A stretch of DNA of 64,000 nt. Source: Actinernus sp. WN-2022. Its lineage: Eukaryota > Cnidaria > Anthozoa > Actiniaria > Actinernidae. Made by a program: the position numbers and the translations under genes. This document shows, piece after piece, positions 1-7,934 of the stretch (the stretch's first letter is position 1; each line of letters starts with the position of its first letter). A model generated the notes under the pieces. That model worked only from the letters and a program-made list of their open reading frames with translations. It searched no databases and was not told where the DNA came from. The DNA is taken from NCBI GenBank assembly GCA_030867875.1, contig JAOWCC010001589.1:146107745-146171744 (forward strand). Reading direction: 5' to 3'.

Positions 1-591
1 TACGCCCTCTCGTTTCCCACAAATGTATTAGTAATCGTAGCCGATACATTCATTCAAGTACAGAAAGTTTGTATCAAACGTTGCTATGCGAAACGAACTA
101 TTTTAGCTGCTATACTTTATCAAGCATGTATACAATGTGGGTTAGTTAGATCTACAGGAGAGGTCGCTCGTTTTATGCAACTAAACAATAAGAGCATATG
201 TCGTGGAAATGTCTTTATACGTTCTCTACATGATGACGATAAGATCGATATAGATTTAAATACCGATCGAATAGCTCCTCACATTACAACGACTTTTGTT
301 AAACTCGACCCCCAAGGAGTACCTAAGAATGTCCAACAAATAGTCTATGAGATTGTTCATACGGCAATAGAAAACAATATAGGTACCAGCTCTATACTTC
401 GAACTAAAGTCGTTGGAGCAAGTTACGAGGTACTACGTCGTTCGGGATCTTGTATGTCTCTTATTAACGTTGTTAAACGGTGTGGTATACATAAGGGTTC
501 GATCATACGTTTTGTCAAGGAGTTGATTGCTTACCATTCCTACTTTGAGCCCATCTATAAAAAACACGGTCTAACTAGTGATAGGGTTTGA
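1..591 (+). CDS. TFIIB-like transcription factor, C-terminal part (5' end outside window)
   Basis: The frame is open from base 1 to a TGA at 589-591, about 196 residues. Two helical repeats resemble the paired cyclin folds of TFIIB. In repeat 1, around residues 35-65, a stretch rich in Ile/Ala/Leu-Tyr-Ala-Cys is followed by RSTGEVARFM and KSICRGN, as in the TFIIB recognition-helix region. Repeat 2, around residues 120-180, contains KVVGASYEVLRR and CGIHKGSIIRFVKEL. The N-terminal zinc ribbon, if any, lies outside the window. TFIIB recruits RNA polymerase to promoters, and large DNA viruses often carry their own copy; a viral factor acting on the element's AT-rich promoters is an inference. 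It converges on the next gene with a 35-bp gap. The alternative is an unrelated helical protein. Confidence 0.6.
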   Translation, partial: YALSFPTNVLVIVADTFIQVQKVCIKRCYAKRTILAAILYQACIQCGLVRSTGEVARFMQLNNKSICRGNVFIRSLHDDDKIDIDLNTDRIAPHITTTFVKLDPQGVPKNVQQIVYEIVHTAIENNIGTSSILRTKVVGASYEVLRRSGSCMSLINVVKRCGIHKGSIIRFVKELIAYHSYFEPIYKKHGLTSDRV

Positions 592-626
592 TTTCGTAAA
601 GTGAAAATAAGAGCCACATTCGATTC

Positions 627-1253
627 TTATCCCACTAGACTGCCAAGTTTTTCTCGCATTTCCTTTTGCACTTCTTGTTTGAGTTCCATTCGAATCTGTT
701 CCACGTTTTTTTCACCACCCAAAGTCTTATGACGAATTTCAGACCTCATAATCTCGTACTTATCTGCTTCAGCGAGGATTAGACCGTATTCAGAGTCGGA
801 TATATTTTCATCACGCAAGGCTTTCGATACTAGATCACGAATCGTATTAATTTTAGCTTTTGCTAACATAGTGGTTTTCTCATGCTTAGATACTTTTATT
901 CCTAATTTTTTAGCTCCAGCGGTCGTAGATGCTGAAATTAACCCGCACAAGCCACCAATAACACCAAGTGGTAAACCAATCACTATTCCAAAACCAGTTA
1001 AGGCTACTCCCAATCCAGATCCAGATAAAATCACAGATAGACCTCCTGTTACCACTGCGATACCATGAACTATTCCTTGAGAACGCGCATATTTCTTACG
1101 CACGCCTTCATAGTGTTTTTCTTGAGTTTCGATATCCGAAAGCGTATCTCGGATTGTTTGTAGTCGAAAATTCTTTCCAGTGCCACTAGCAAGCGGTGGA
1201 TAGATATTTGGTGCTGATGGAAAAAGGGGTTGAATTGAATCGCCGTCCATCAT
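627..1253 (-). CDS. Conserved glycine-rich hydrophobic protein, candidate virion membrane protein
   Basis: This 208-residue protein starts with two consecutive Met codons. The N-terminus is Pro-rich (residues 8-22). A charged helical segment (about 35-60) follows, then a strongly hydrophobic Gly-rich region (about 62-110) with repeated small-residue spacing such as SGSGLGVALTGFG, which could form two membrane helices. The C-terminal 90 residues are charged and probably coiled coil (EKTTMLAKAKINTIRDL to the end). I recognise it as a type common near Polinton-like genes in cnidarians, but its function is unknown. It might be a membrane-active or minor virion component; that is inference. The short AT-rich gap to the next minus-strand gene (1254-1277) may hold its promoter. 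Confidence 0.7.
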   Translation of the reverse strand: MMDGDSIQPLFPSAPNIYPPLASGTGKNFRLQTIRDTLSDIETQEKHYEGVRKKYARSQGIVHGIAVVTGGLSVILSGSGLGVALTGFGIVIGLPLGVIGGLCGLISASTTAGAKKLGIKVSKHEKTTMLAKAKINTIRDLVSKALRDENISDSEYGLILAEADKYEIMRSEIRHKTLGGEKNVEQIRMELKQEVQKEMREKLGSLVG

Positions 1254-1277
1254 ATGTATATGCTATATATGTATGAT

Positions 1278-1937
1278 TTACTCAATCTTTAATACGTAGC
1301 GTATAGGTTGACCATGGAAGTTTATGGTATTGCCTTTCTCGTCACGAATCGTCAGGCGAAGGCTGTTTCGTGCCGTACCTAGAGCTTTGACAACTATAGG
1401 TTGTAGTGAGGCATACGTCGTTTTCACAAATCTATCGCCTCGGATATGTATTCTACTTAGGACTTTAGATTGCTTTCCATCTCGAATCGAAAATCTGCAA
1501 TCCACCACGTCGCAGTAGATATACGCTATGTCGATTTCATCTTGAATGGACACTTCGTGTATGCCTACTTTTAGTCGCGTAGCGATCCCATCCTTATCAA
1601 TACCCATCAGTTTGCAGAGATTTCCACTAAGTAGAATCGATTGCTTGACTTCTAGGTTCCAAGACCTCCTATGGTGGGGTTTCTCGATTTTTACGATGTC
1701 AGCACCAACTGCAGGCGCAAAGAATTGTCGAAGGCTCGCCATAGTGTGGTTTCCCTTAGGAACGTCGTACGGGAACCCTATACCTTCGGTAGACCACCAG
1801 AAGGTAGCATTCTCTGCTAGGTTCCACCAACTGTTCTCGAAAGTGACCTCGAGTAGTGAAACGTTCTGTATAACAATAGGGTCGTCGAAGTAGACAGTAT
1901 GGTCAGCCGACGTTGTGGTGATATATAAGAGAACCAT
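1278..1937 (-). CDS. Putative penton or minor capsid protein (single jelly-roll candidate)
   Basis: The protein has 219 residues if started at the ATG at 1935-1937, chosen because it sits just downstream of the divergent promoter motif; the longer reading upstream crosses that promoter. It is beta-rich with no membrane segment after the first residues. Aromatic motifs ENSWWNL and FWWSTEGIGFPYDV lie in the first third. The C-terminus reads LRLTIRDEKGNTINF followed by a strand ending in Lys-Ile-Glu, a pattern typical of viral jelly-roll or fibre-like proteins. It is divergent with the 497-residue gene. Penton identity is inferred from size, beta pattern and position; a fibre or spike protein is possible. 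Confidence 0.5.
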   Translation of the reverse strand: MVLLYITTTSADHTVYFDDPIVIQNVSLLEVTFENSWWNLAENATFWWSTEGIGFPYDVPKGNHTMASLRQFFAPAVGADIVKIEKPHHRRSWNLEVKQSILLSGNLCKLMGIDKDGIATRLKVGIHEVSIQDEIDIAYIYCDVVDCRFSIRDGKQSKVLSRIHIRGDRFVKTTYASLQPIVVKALGTARNSLRLTIRDEKGNTINFHGQPIRYVLKIE

Positions 1938-1980
1938 CTTATATGTTGAAGGTATAACTATATATACGTATAGCTTCAAC
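1938..1980. promoter_or_regulatory. Bidirectional AT-rich promoter with mirrored TTCAACAT motifs
   Basis: The 43-bp gap between two divergent genes is near-palindromic. On the + strand TTCAACATG ends in the start codon at 1981; on the - strand TTCAACATATAAGATG ends in the start codon at 1937. Between them lies a TATA-rich core (ACTATATATACGTATAG). A similar design occurs at 4496-4529. A transcription start very close to the start codon is inferred. Confidence 0.55.
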
Positions 1981-3474
1981 ATGGCAGATGTGGTCGCAAC
2001 ATTGAATGCCAATCTGTTGGTGAAGTTCAAAAAGAAATACCCACATGCGGATCTTCACGAGTTCTATGTCTCTACTGAAGTGAACGGTCCAGGCAAATAT
2101 TCGACGAGTATTTGGTTTCGAGATGGGGATTCTGGCTATGTGGTCTATGGTGATGATGTCTCCAAGCTACCTGCAGCCACTCAAAAACGCATCGATGACG
2201 CATTGCAAGGAATGGTTGATGGCTTCCCATCTACGTTGACCCTAGATAAGAGTGCGAAATATCTTATTACAGCAGTTCCTTCTACTGGACCGGCACGAGA
2301 TATTGATCTCACTAATCTATGGATATACGTCACCCCAACGAAGAAGTTCAAAGCTGGCGTTCCTAACGTATTCAAGGAGACCGTCGTAAAGCATGTGACA
2401 GCGAAGGAGTCCCATGCGTGGTTATCAGGTCCGGATTTCAAGTACTGGCCTCAACAACTTAATTTCGCAACGTGGTGCGCGACTTCCGGATGCGGTGTGT
2501 CGTTGTTTGACCCCACTTTCAAAACGTATCCACCAGTTGTCCAAGGGTTCCTACGATTCCATGTTTATTTCACGATACGAAGGATCCTACATGAACTTGG
2601 TTGCCCTCTACCTGGTGACAGTGCTTTCAAACAACTCGATAACCTCTACAGCAAGTCAGCTCTCGAGAGATTGTGCGTCGAATTTGGCATATCTCGAACA
2701 CCAGACTTCCGATGGCACGGAGGTAGGAATCACGGATTAGGAGACGTATTCCTTTTGTATGATGATGGCTACAAAAACGTCCACGTAATCCGAGGCTACG
2801 ACAAAGAAGCAGATACGTGGCCCAACCACAATAACTTATTTGCAGACGAGGGAGGCAGGGTGGACAAGGGCGATCTAGTATCCTTCATTCGGAACGACGA
2901 ACACGAAGGGAAGCAATATAATTGGTTTACGCCACCAAGCGGTAGAGGTTTGACGAATGCTGGGTTAGGTAGATTGAATCGATCTGTTGAGGCTTTTGGA
3001 TACTGTATTCTAGGCGCTCAAAACGATCTTAACGAATCCATCGTAGATAGCTTCAACGTAAAAGAAAAGTTCAAGAGCTTAGTCGAAGGCGCTATTCTCG
3101 AAAACGATTTAGTGGTGAGCTACAAGAACTATCTTACCGCTATAATGACGACGCATAAGAGGCTCGATCTAGCGATAGCTATAGGCGTACGATTATTGCC
3201 AAGCAATCTAGTGTACTATCTTGGTAAGAAAGATGGCTATAGGAATCCAACCCCGAAAGCCACGAAAGATATGACGCTAGGCACTAACGACATCAATGCA
3301 GAAGTCAAAGGACGTCCGCCTCCCATGGAAGGACCTCCAGATAAGAAATTGGTGCCGCCTCTCGAGACGCACAAGAAACGAGTTCCTATACCAAAGTCTA
3401 TCCCAAAACATGAGATTAATCTCGCAGTGACATCTATTGCCGCAGCTGGAATCGCATGGACGTTGTTTCGTTAA
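1981..3474 (+). CDS. Conserved 497-residue protein with C-terminal membrane anchor, virion candidate
   Basis: The start is the ATG at 1981, immediately after the promoter motif; the longer reading from 1915 would run through the promoter. Residues 1-130 look like a globular beta-containing region. A striking block around 155-175 reads YWPQQLNFATWCATSGCGVS, followed by a helical region with FHVYFTIRRILHELG. A Pro/Lys-rich linker (about 430-470) leads to a hydrophobic C-terminal segment, NLAVTSIAAAGIAWTLF, fitting one membrane helix. Similar proteins accompany Polinton-like genes in cnidarians as I recall, with no assigned function. A structural or assembly role is inferred from its place in the morphogenesis block. 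Its stop overlaps the end of the next, convergent gene by 4 bp. Confidence 0.7.
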   Translation: MADVVATLNANLLVKFKKKYPHADLHEFYVSTEVNGPGKYSTSIWFRDGDSGYVVYGDDVSKLPAATQKRIDDALQGMVDGFPSTLTLDKSAKYLITAVPSTGPARDIDLTNLWIYVTPTKKFKAGVPNVFKETVVKHVTAKESHAWLSGPDFKYWPQQLNFATWCATSGCGVSLFDPTFKTYPPVVQGFLRFHVYFTIRRILHELGCPLPGDSAFKQLDNLYSKSALERLCVEFGISRTPDFRWHGGRNHGLGDVFLLYDDGYKNVHVIRGYDKEADTWPNHNNLFADEGGRVDKGDLVSFIRNDEHEGKQYNWFTPPSGRGLTNAGLGRLNRSVEAFGYCILGAQNDLNESIVDSFNVKEKFKSLVEGAILENDLVVSYKNYLTAIMTTHKRLDLAIAIGVRLLPSNLVYYLGKKDGYRNPTPKATKDMTLGTNDINAEVKGRPPPMEGPPDKKLVPPLETHKKRVPIPKSIPKHEINLAVTSIAAAGIAWTLFR

Positions 3475-4495
3475 CGTCGTTTGTATTGCTCCACTACGAA
3501 GAACACTGCTGCTACGATTAACAACCAAACGTTGTTCGCTAAGACTCCAACAACGTCGGCAGCCATACTGAATACGAAACTCGCAATTGGCCCAATCATC
3601 TTAGGTAGAATCTCCTCTAACTTCTTACCCATTGCTTTCAAGGTCTTGGCAGTTGTTTTAGCGACTGCTTTGGCAGCGTCTCCCAATCCTGGTACTATCG
3701 TGGAAACTGTCTTTGTCAGATTGGAAACTATTACGCCGATCACAGTACTTACCGCAGCTACCACGCTAATTATGCTGACTCCATACTTCTTGAAGATGGT
3801 CCTTATACGATCCCTAAGTGGTATACGTTCTGTCATGGCTTCTTCTATTTGGCCTAGGACTGCTTGTTTCTCCTGATCGGTCTCTATTTTATTAGTAGCG
3901 TTTTCTTTCTGAGTTTCGGTAGACGTAGGGTCTTTGAGTATTTCCTCATTTAGTTCGATCCTCTCACTCAATTGGTCTTTAGCTACTACGACTTCTTCTA
4001 GTGCTTTTTCTAACGTAGGCCCTAAAACTCTTTTGAGACCTTTCCCAATCCTCGTATATAACTCACCCTTCTTCCATACTCGCGGATAGCGACTCTACCA
4101 TCAGACATGGTTGCCATCTCGAGAATGCCTCGAATTCCTACATCTGGATATTGTTCCCAGACGATCTCGAACATCTCCTGTTTTGCCTTGTCTGATAATC
4201 CTTGTTTGAAGATCACACCTCTAGCACCGAATTTAGGATTTTCCAGGATTCTTTCGTCCGAGTCTTTCGGGTCGATGAGTTCGTCGATGTAATCGCCCAT
4301 AGAAAACGAGGTTTCCTGATTCTTTGGTTTAGCGCCTTCCTTCCCGTAGTCGTGTAGGGTTTTCATTGTGACCCTTTCTCCTGGCTTTTCTGAAAATGTC
4401 GCATTCCACTCCTCCGCATCGATAGCATCGTCATCATCGTAATCTTTTCCTCTTTCAGATCCACCAGGTATTTCCTCTACAGCATCACCTTCCAT
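3471..4495 (-). pseudogene. Hydrophobic structural-protein gene split by a frameshift near 4030
   Basis: Two adjacent minus-strand frames look like one gene. The upstream part (4495 down to 4022) is acidic at its N-terminus and then has a conserved-looking block with DYIDELID and DGRVAIREYGRRVSYI. The downstream part (stop at 3471) continues in another frame across a G/A-run region around 4030-4045; it carries a charged coiled-coil-like stretch, then RDRIRTIFKKYGVS and two hydrophobic helices (about 30 residues each) near the C-terminus, ending in basic residues. A one-base shift explains the break. Alternatives are two genuinely separate genes or programmed frameshifting. The role is unknown; membrane or virion association is inferred. 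Its upstream region is shared with the capsid gene promoter. Confidence 0.55.
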
Positions 4496-4529
4496 GTTAA
4501 ACATAACTATATGTATAGATATATTCAAC
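4496..4529. promoter_or_regulatory. Bidirectional AT-rich promoter between divergent gene and capsid gene
   Basis: This 34-bp gap has the same layout as 1938-1980. On the + strand ATTCAACATG runs into the capsid start codon at 4530; on the - strand GTTTAACATGG runs into the start at 4495. The core is AACTATATGTATAGATATA. Initiator-at-ATG architecture is inferred. Confidence 0.5.
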
Positions 4530-5768
4530 ATGATATCGTCAAAGTTGATTCCTAAGAAGGCGCAAAGAGAGCCTCATGCACTCAAAGCTCAACGAACCTT
4601 GTATAGGAAAACTTTCACTCCATCATCTGCCAATCCAGGTGAGACTCTATACGTAGATGTTCCAACGCTAGGAGAAGGCATAGTACTAGTACCTGGTAGC
4701 TTAGCGCTATTGGGCGACCTCGTATTATCTGGTGGACATGTGAATAACAGAGTCGTTTCGAACGTTGGACGATGTTTGGTCATACATAGAGTCTGTAAGA
4801 TGGGAGTTGAAATAGTAGAAGACCTCGCCAGGTCAGACCTCCTACAAACGTATTCCGATGTATACCTATCTACGAAGGAGAGAGAATCGAGAGTGCAACA
4901 AGGTATCCAATCAGAGAACACGAATAAGCTACGATCGAAAGCGGGCGATGCAGGTACTTCGGATGCTGGAGAAAACGCGCTCCTAGCTGCGTATGGTTCC
5001 AAATATAGGATTCCGTTAGATGTCGACATTATGACGCAACAGGGAGTTCTATATACACATGCTCTAGAAGATACTGTTTCGTTTGAGTTGACTCTAGCGC
5101 ATGCCATTGATGTCGTAGTTGGATCGGATGCTACGAAAATAGGTACGTACAAACTTACCAACATCCAACTAGAATACGAAGCAATCAAGGATGAAACGCT
5201 GGCTAGTAGTGTACTTCACAAATACGAAATAGGTGGTACTGCATTCCTATACGACCACGCCATTCGCTTCAAGACAGTAAAGATCGCTAAAGCTTCCGAT
5301 GCTTTGATATCTCAGAACGTTAACGTTCCACGACGATCATTCACTGGACTACTTCTACTATTTGTAAATCCACACACTGCTGGTACGCGAGATAGCGAAG
5401 CGTTTTCGAATTCCGATATTTTGAAGGTAGAAGTAGATGTCAACGGAATTCCCAACAGATTCTTTCCAAGCGGTATGCTCCCCCCAGATTTCTGGGAGGC
5501 TGCGAAAGGGTGGTTTGGTACATCCGATACTTCCATGACTCCAAAGAAGTTTTACGAAAGTAGATTCGCTATCCTAGTCGATTGTCGCACAGCAAAAGAT
5601 TCCACCGTTCATGGTGATGGCTTGGCACAAACTGGCGGTGGAAAAGATATAGACATTCGCATACATAGAACTGCAGGAGGAAGTGGAAACGTGAACATGC
5701 ACATCTACGTTCTCGCAGATGCTCAGCTCATGATATTGAACAGATCTCTGTATAGTATAACATACTGA
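4530..5768 (+). CDS. Major capsid protein candidate (double jelly-roll type)
   Basis: The protein has 412 residues from the ATG at 4530, chosen because it directly follows the promoter motif. It is beta-rich with no membrane segments, about the size of a small double jelly-roll capsid protein. Landmarks are NPGETLYVDVP near the N-terminus, YRIPLDVDI in the middle, NVNVPRRSFTGLLLLFVNP around residue 280, and a C-terminal region with GSGNVNMHIYVLADAQLMI. The partner gene at 63646-64000 matches the last third. Its stop overlaps the ATPase start (TGATG), the classical capsid-ATPase neighbourhood of Polintons and related viruses. Capsid identity rests on synteny, length and beta pattern; a structure prediction would settle it. 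Confidence 0.7.
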   Translation: MISSKLIPKKAQREPHALKAQRTLYRKTFTPSSANPGETLYVDVPTLGEGIVLVPGSLALLGDLVLSGGHVNNRVVSNVGRCLVIHRVCKMGVEIVEDLARSDLLQTYSDVYLSTKERESRVQQGIQSENTNKLRSKAGDAGTSDAGENALLAAYGSKYRIPLDVDIMTQQGVLYTHALEDTVSFELTLAHAIDVVVGSDATKIGTYKLTNIQLEYEAIKDETLASSVLHKYEIGGTAFLYDHAIRFKTVKIAKASDALISQNVNVPRRSFTGLLLLFVNPHTAGTRDSEAFSNSDILKVEVDVNGIPNRFFPSGMLPPDFWEAAKGWFGTSDTSMTPKKFYESRFAILVDCRTAKDSTVHGDGLAQTGGGKDIDIRIHRTAGGSGNVNMHIYVLADAQLMILNRSLYSITY

Positions 5769-6391
5769 TGGATTCCTTGGTAGAACACATCCCATTCAAC
5801 TCACTCATAGTAGGTCCAACGAATTGTGGAAAGACTGCATTTCTCATAGAACAACTTCGTGGACCATTTCGTGGTAAGTTCGATTACATAGTACTGATTT
5901 GTCCTACGTATGCCCACAACAAGACCTATCGCGGATTCGCAAATCGAGATCCTCGTTTCTTCGTCATATCACCACCGCAGGATGCCATCGATGCTACGTT
6001 AAGTATTTGCGCGACCTTTTGGTCGGGTACCAATACTCTATTGATTCTCGATGATTGCGCCGCATCGAAGGACGTTAAGAAACGAACTGACAAACTAGTA
6101 GATTTAGCATTCTCTGCTCGACATATAGGACTATCTATTTGGGTACTATCCCAACAATTAACGAGTATATGTAAACCTTTTCGTGAGAACGTAGCTATCG
6201 TAGTAGCGTTTCATACGGCATCGGTTATAGATGGAAAGAGGATATTCGATGATTACGGAGGCTCACAAGAATGTAATAAATTACGAATGATACTTCGATC
6301 TCATAAGTTTGCTCGCATATGTTTCTGTTTGCGACATCCTTTTGCAGTAGTGTTAGAGATACCCGCACCTATAACATATTATCATGGATGA
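5768..6391 (+). CDS. A32-like DNA packaging ATPase
   Basis: The protein has 207 residues. Walker A is IVGPTNCGKTAFL near residues 14-26. Walker B is TLLILDDCAAS near residue 95, followed by SARHIGLSIWVLSQQ (sensor or arginine-finger region). This pattern matches the FtsK/HerA-superfamily genome-packaging ATPases of Polintons, virophages and large DNA viruses, which push DNA into the capsid. It starts one base inside the capsid stop (TGATG), and its end overlaps the next gene by 8 bp (ATGGATGA). The full-length frame is intact here, while the copy in element 2 has a premature stop. Identification is firm. Confidence 0.9.
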   Translation: MDSLVEHIPFNSLIVGPTNCGKTAFLIEQLRGPFRGKFDYIVLICPTYAHNKTYRGFANRDPRFFVISPPQDAIDATLSICATFWSGTNTLLILDDCAASKDVKKRTDKLVDLAFSARHIGLSIWVLSQQLTSICKPFRENVAIVVAFHTASVIDGKRIFDDYGGSQECNKLRMILRSHKFARICFCLRHPFAVVLEIPAPITYYHG

Positions 6392-6968
6392 ATACGTCAA
6401 AGAACTGGAAGGTGAGGATTTAACAGGTCCACCACCCAAATTGGACTTTTCAACCGAATTGGAGGATATAGAAGAATATCGGGAAGTACTTAAGACCTTA
6501 GCTGTATTGGGTAAAACGAAAGAATGTCTAGGACAGAATTTCTCCCTAACAGATATAACTAAACTATCTGAGAAGGACGTAAAACGCTTATATAGTAGAT
6601 ACCAGGCCGTAGTAGCAAATCAAATAACGGTACACTTAGTAGATGGTGTACTACGTCAAGCTACTCGCGCAGTCTCATACGTAGCTGCACTCTCATGCGT
6701 AGCTACACTAGACGACCAACAAGCACTGTTTAAGGATCTACAAGAAAACCAATTAGCCCGCCATCAGATATCTATGGCGGCTGGTCGATTAGCACTTAAA
6801 CACGGCCGATTTGTAGCTCTAGCTAGTGTCTTGTTCAATATAGCTGATCACATAGTCATTCCTGGTACACCTATTGAACATTCGCAAGTAACTACTATAT
6901 CGAATCAAGATGGAGGAACAGACGGATCAGATAACTGCGGAGACTCAAAAGAGAGAGATTACATGTGA
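6384..6968 (+). CDS. Conserved small element protein with hydrophobic C-terminal half
   Basis: The protein has 194 residues; its start overlaps the ATPase stop. The N-terminal 75 residues are acidic and helical (ELEGEDLTGPPPKLDF, then LSEKDVKRLYSRYQAV). The C-terminal half has two weakly hydrophobic helices (ATRAVSYVAALSCVATL and FVALASVLFNIADHIVIPG). A related but decayed copy is at 62479-63030, where the same junctions with the ATPase and the next gene are kept. The last 60 bases overlap the next gene in another frame. No known domain is recognised; a membrane-associated or assembly role is a guess. Its C-terminal part is duplicated in the following gene. Confidence 0.65.
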   Translation: MDEYVKELEGEDLTGPPPKLDFSTELEDIEEYREVLKTLAVLGKTKECLGQNFSLTDITKLSEKDVKRLYSRYQAVVANQITVHLVDGVLRQATRAVSYVAALSCVATLDDQQALFKDLQENQLARHQISMAAGRLALKHGRFVALASVLFNIADHIVIPGTPIEHSQVTTISNQDGGTDGSDNCGDSKERDYM

Positions 6969-7395
6969 AAGTGAATTACCTAAAGAAATCAACGTAGATG
7001 AAAGTTGGCCTACGAACGTATCTACTATAGCAGCTATTGGTATGGGCGTTGTATTGTCTGGCGCATGCTATCAAATAACAGGATGCTTAGTAAATGGTGC
7101 ACTACGTCTAGCTACTCGCGCAGTTGCATACGTAGTTCCACTAGATGACCAACAAGCACTGGTTAAGGATCTACTAGAAGACCGACTAGTCCGCAATGAG
7201 ATATATACTGCGGCTGGTCTATTAACACTTAAAGCAGTTCGATTAGTGGCTCTAGCTAGTGCTTCGTTCCATGTAGCTAATCACATAGTCGTTCCTAGTA
7301 CTCCTATTGAACCTTCGCAAGTAACTACTATATCAAATCAAGATGGAGGAACAGACGGATCAGATAACTGCGAATCCACCGACGACTGTACCAAC
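6640..7395 (+). repeat. Tandem duplication of about 0.43 kb within element 1
   Basis: The region around 6640-6965 and the region around 7075-7395 encode near-parallel sequences, including ACTACGTC followed by TACTCGCGCAGT and the shared tail ATATC(A/G)AATCAAGATGGAGG. The unit is single in element 2. Exact borders were estimated by eye. Confidence 0.7.
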
Positions 7396-7398
7396 TAA
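6910..7398 (+). CDS. Chimeric duplicate of neighbouring element genes
   Basis: The protein has 162 residues. It begins like the next membrane-protein gene (MEEQTDQITA, as at 7343 and at 62531 in element 2), then passes into a second copy of the preceding gene's C-terminal half (ATRAVAYVVPLDDQQAL and FHVANHIVVPSTPIEPSQV). The simplest reading is a tandem duplication of about 0.4 kb that fused the start of one gene to the end of the other. Element 2 has only single copies, so this arrangement is probably derived. Whether the chimera is made as protein is unknown; it keeps an open frame. Confidence 0.6.
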   Translation: MEEQTDQITAETQKREITCESELPKEINVDESWPTNVSTIAAIGMGVVLSGACYQITGCLVNGALRLATRAVAYVVPLDDQQALVKDLLEDRLVRNEIYTAAGLLTLKAVRLVALASASFHVANHIVVPSTPIEPSQVTTISNQDGGTDGSDNCESTDDCTN

Positions 7399-7686
7399 GA
7401 AAGGAAAAGATCCAAAGCGTGTTGCAGCAGGAAATTAGCTTGGGAGAAGGTCACTGCCCGTGCAAAAGAAGCTCAAAGGATGGAGATAGAACGTGAAAAT
7501 GAACCGTCCAAAGAAACTGATGTAGAGAAAGGTCGGTTCGAAAACCTGGCTATCCTCACAGTCATCGGTACAGGCGCTACGTTGGTTGGCACGTACTATG
7601 CATACAAAAAGTATGTAGATGGTGCCGCCATTAGCACGACACGACCTGCAGCTCCGACAAAGCCAACGGTACCAGACATGGAGTAA
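7343..7686 (+). pseudogene. Small single-membrane-pass protein gene, frameshifted
   Basis: One frame runs from the ATG at 7343 to a TAG at 7436-7438 (31 residues, MEEQTDQITANPP start). A second frame continues from about 7432 to a TAA at 7686, with a Lys/Glu-rich helix, a hydrophobic segment AILTVIGTGATLVGTYYAY and the ending VPDME. The element 2 homologue (62166-62531) reads straight through both parts in 121 residues, so a one-base shift near 7430 is the likely cause. The family appears to be a short N-in membrane protein; its function is unknown. Confidence 0.6.
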
Positions 7687-7724
7687 CACTTAAAGACTAG
7701 AGACTATACTATACATATGTTAAG
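7687..7724 (+). promoter_or_regulatory. Conserved 38-bp intergenic promoter candidate
   Basis: This gap is strongly conserved with 62130-62165 in element 2, sharing TTTAAAGACTAGAGAC-like sequence and ATATGTTA just before the start codon. Conservation in a non-coding gap supports a regulatory role for the following two overlapping genes. Confidence 0.5.
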
Positions 7725-7934
7725 ATGGATAAAGAATTGATGAAGACGGCAACCGATGCATCTATAATTGTAGGACTCGCTGCTGGTATTGGGTGGATCG
7801 TAAAAAAGACTACCAAGGAATCTATGCTTAGCGATCCTTCTTCTTCCCTAGTAAATTACGCAAAGTGGACTGCCGTGATAGTTGGTAGCTTGTACGCGAA
7901 ACAATATCTTGAGAAACAAAAGATCATACCATAA
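7725..7934 (+). CDS. Small membrane protein (69 residues)
   Basis: Two hydrophobic segments are visible: ASIIVGLAAGIGWIV (about 13-27) and NYAKWTAVIVGSLYA (about 44-58), separated by a polar loop with KESMLSDPSSS. The homologue at 61944-62129 conserves both the segments and the loop. The stop overlaps the next start (TAATG), so the two are probably expressed together. The function is unknown; virion membrane or holin-like roles are speculative. Confidence 0.65.
   Translation: MDKELMKTATDASIIVGLAAGIGWIVKKTTKESMLSDPSSSLVNYAKWTAVIVGSLYAKQYLEKQKIIP

Noticed and set aside
1915..1980. Longer start for the 497-residue gene
   Set aside because: The extra 22 codons read through the shared promoter and overlap the divergent gene.
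4589..5188. 199-residue minus-strand reading inside the capsid gene
   Set aside because: It is the antisense shadow of the capsid frame, Ser/Cys/Thr-rich with no motif and no promoter.
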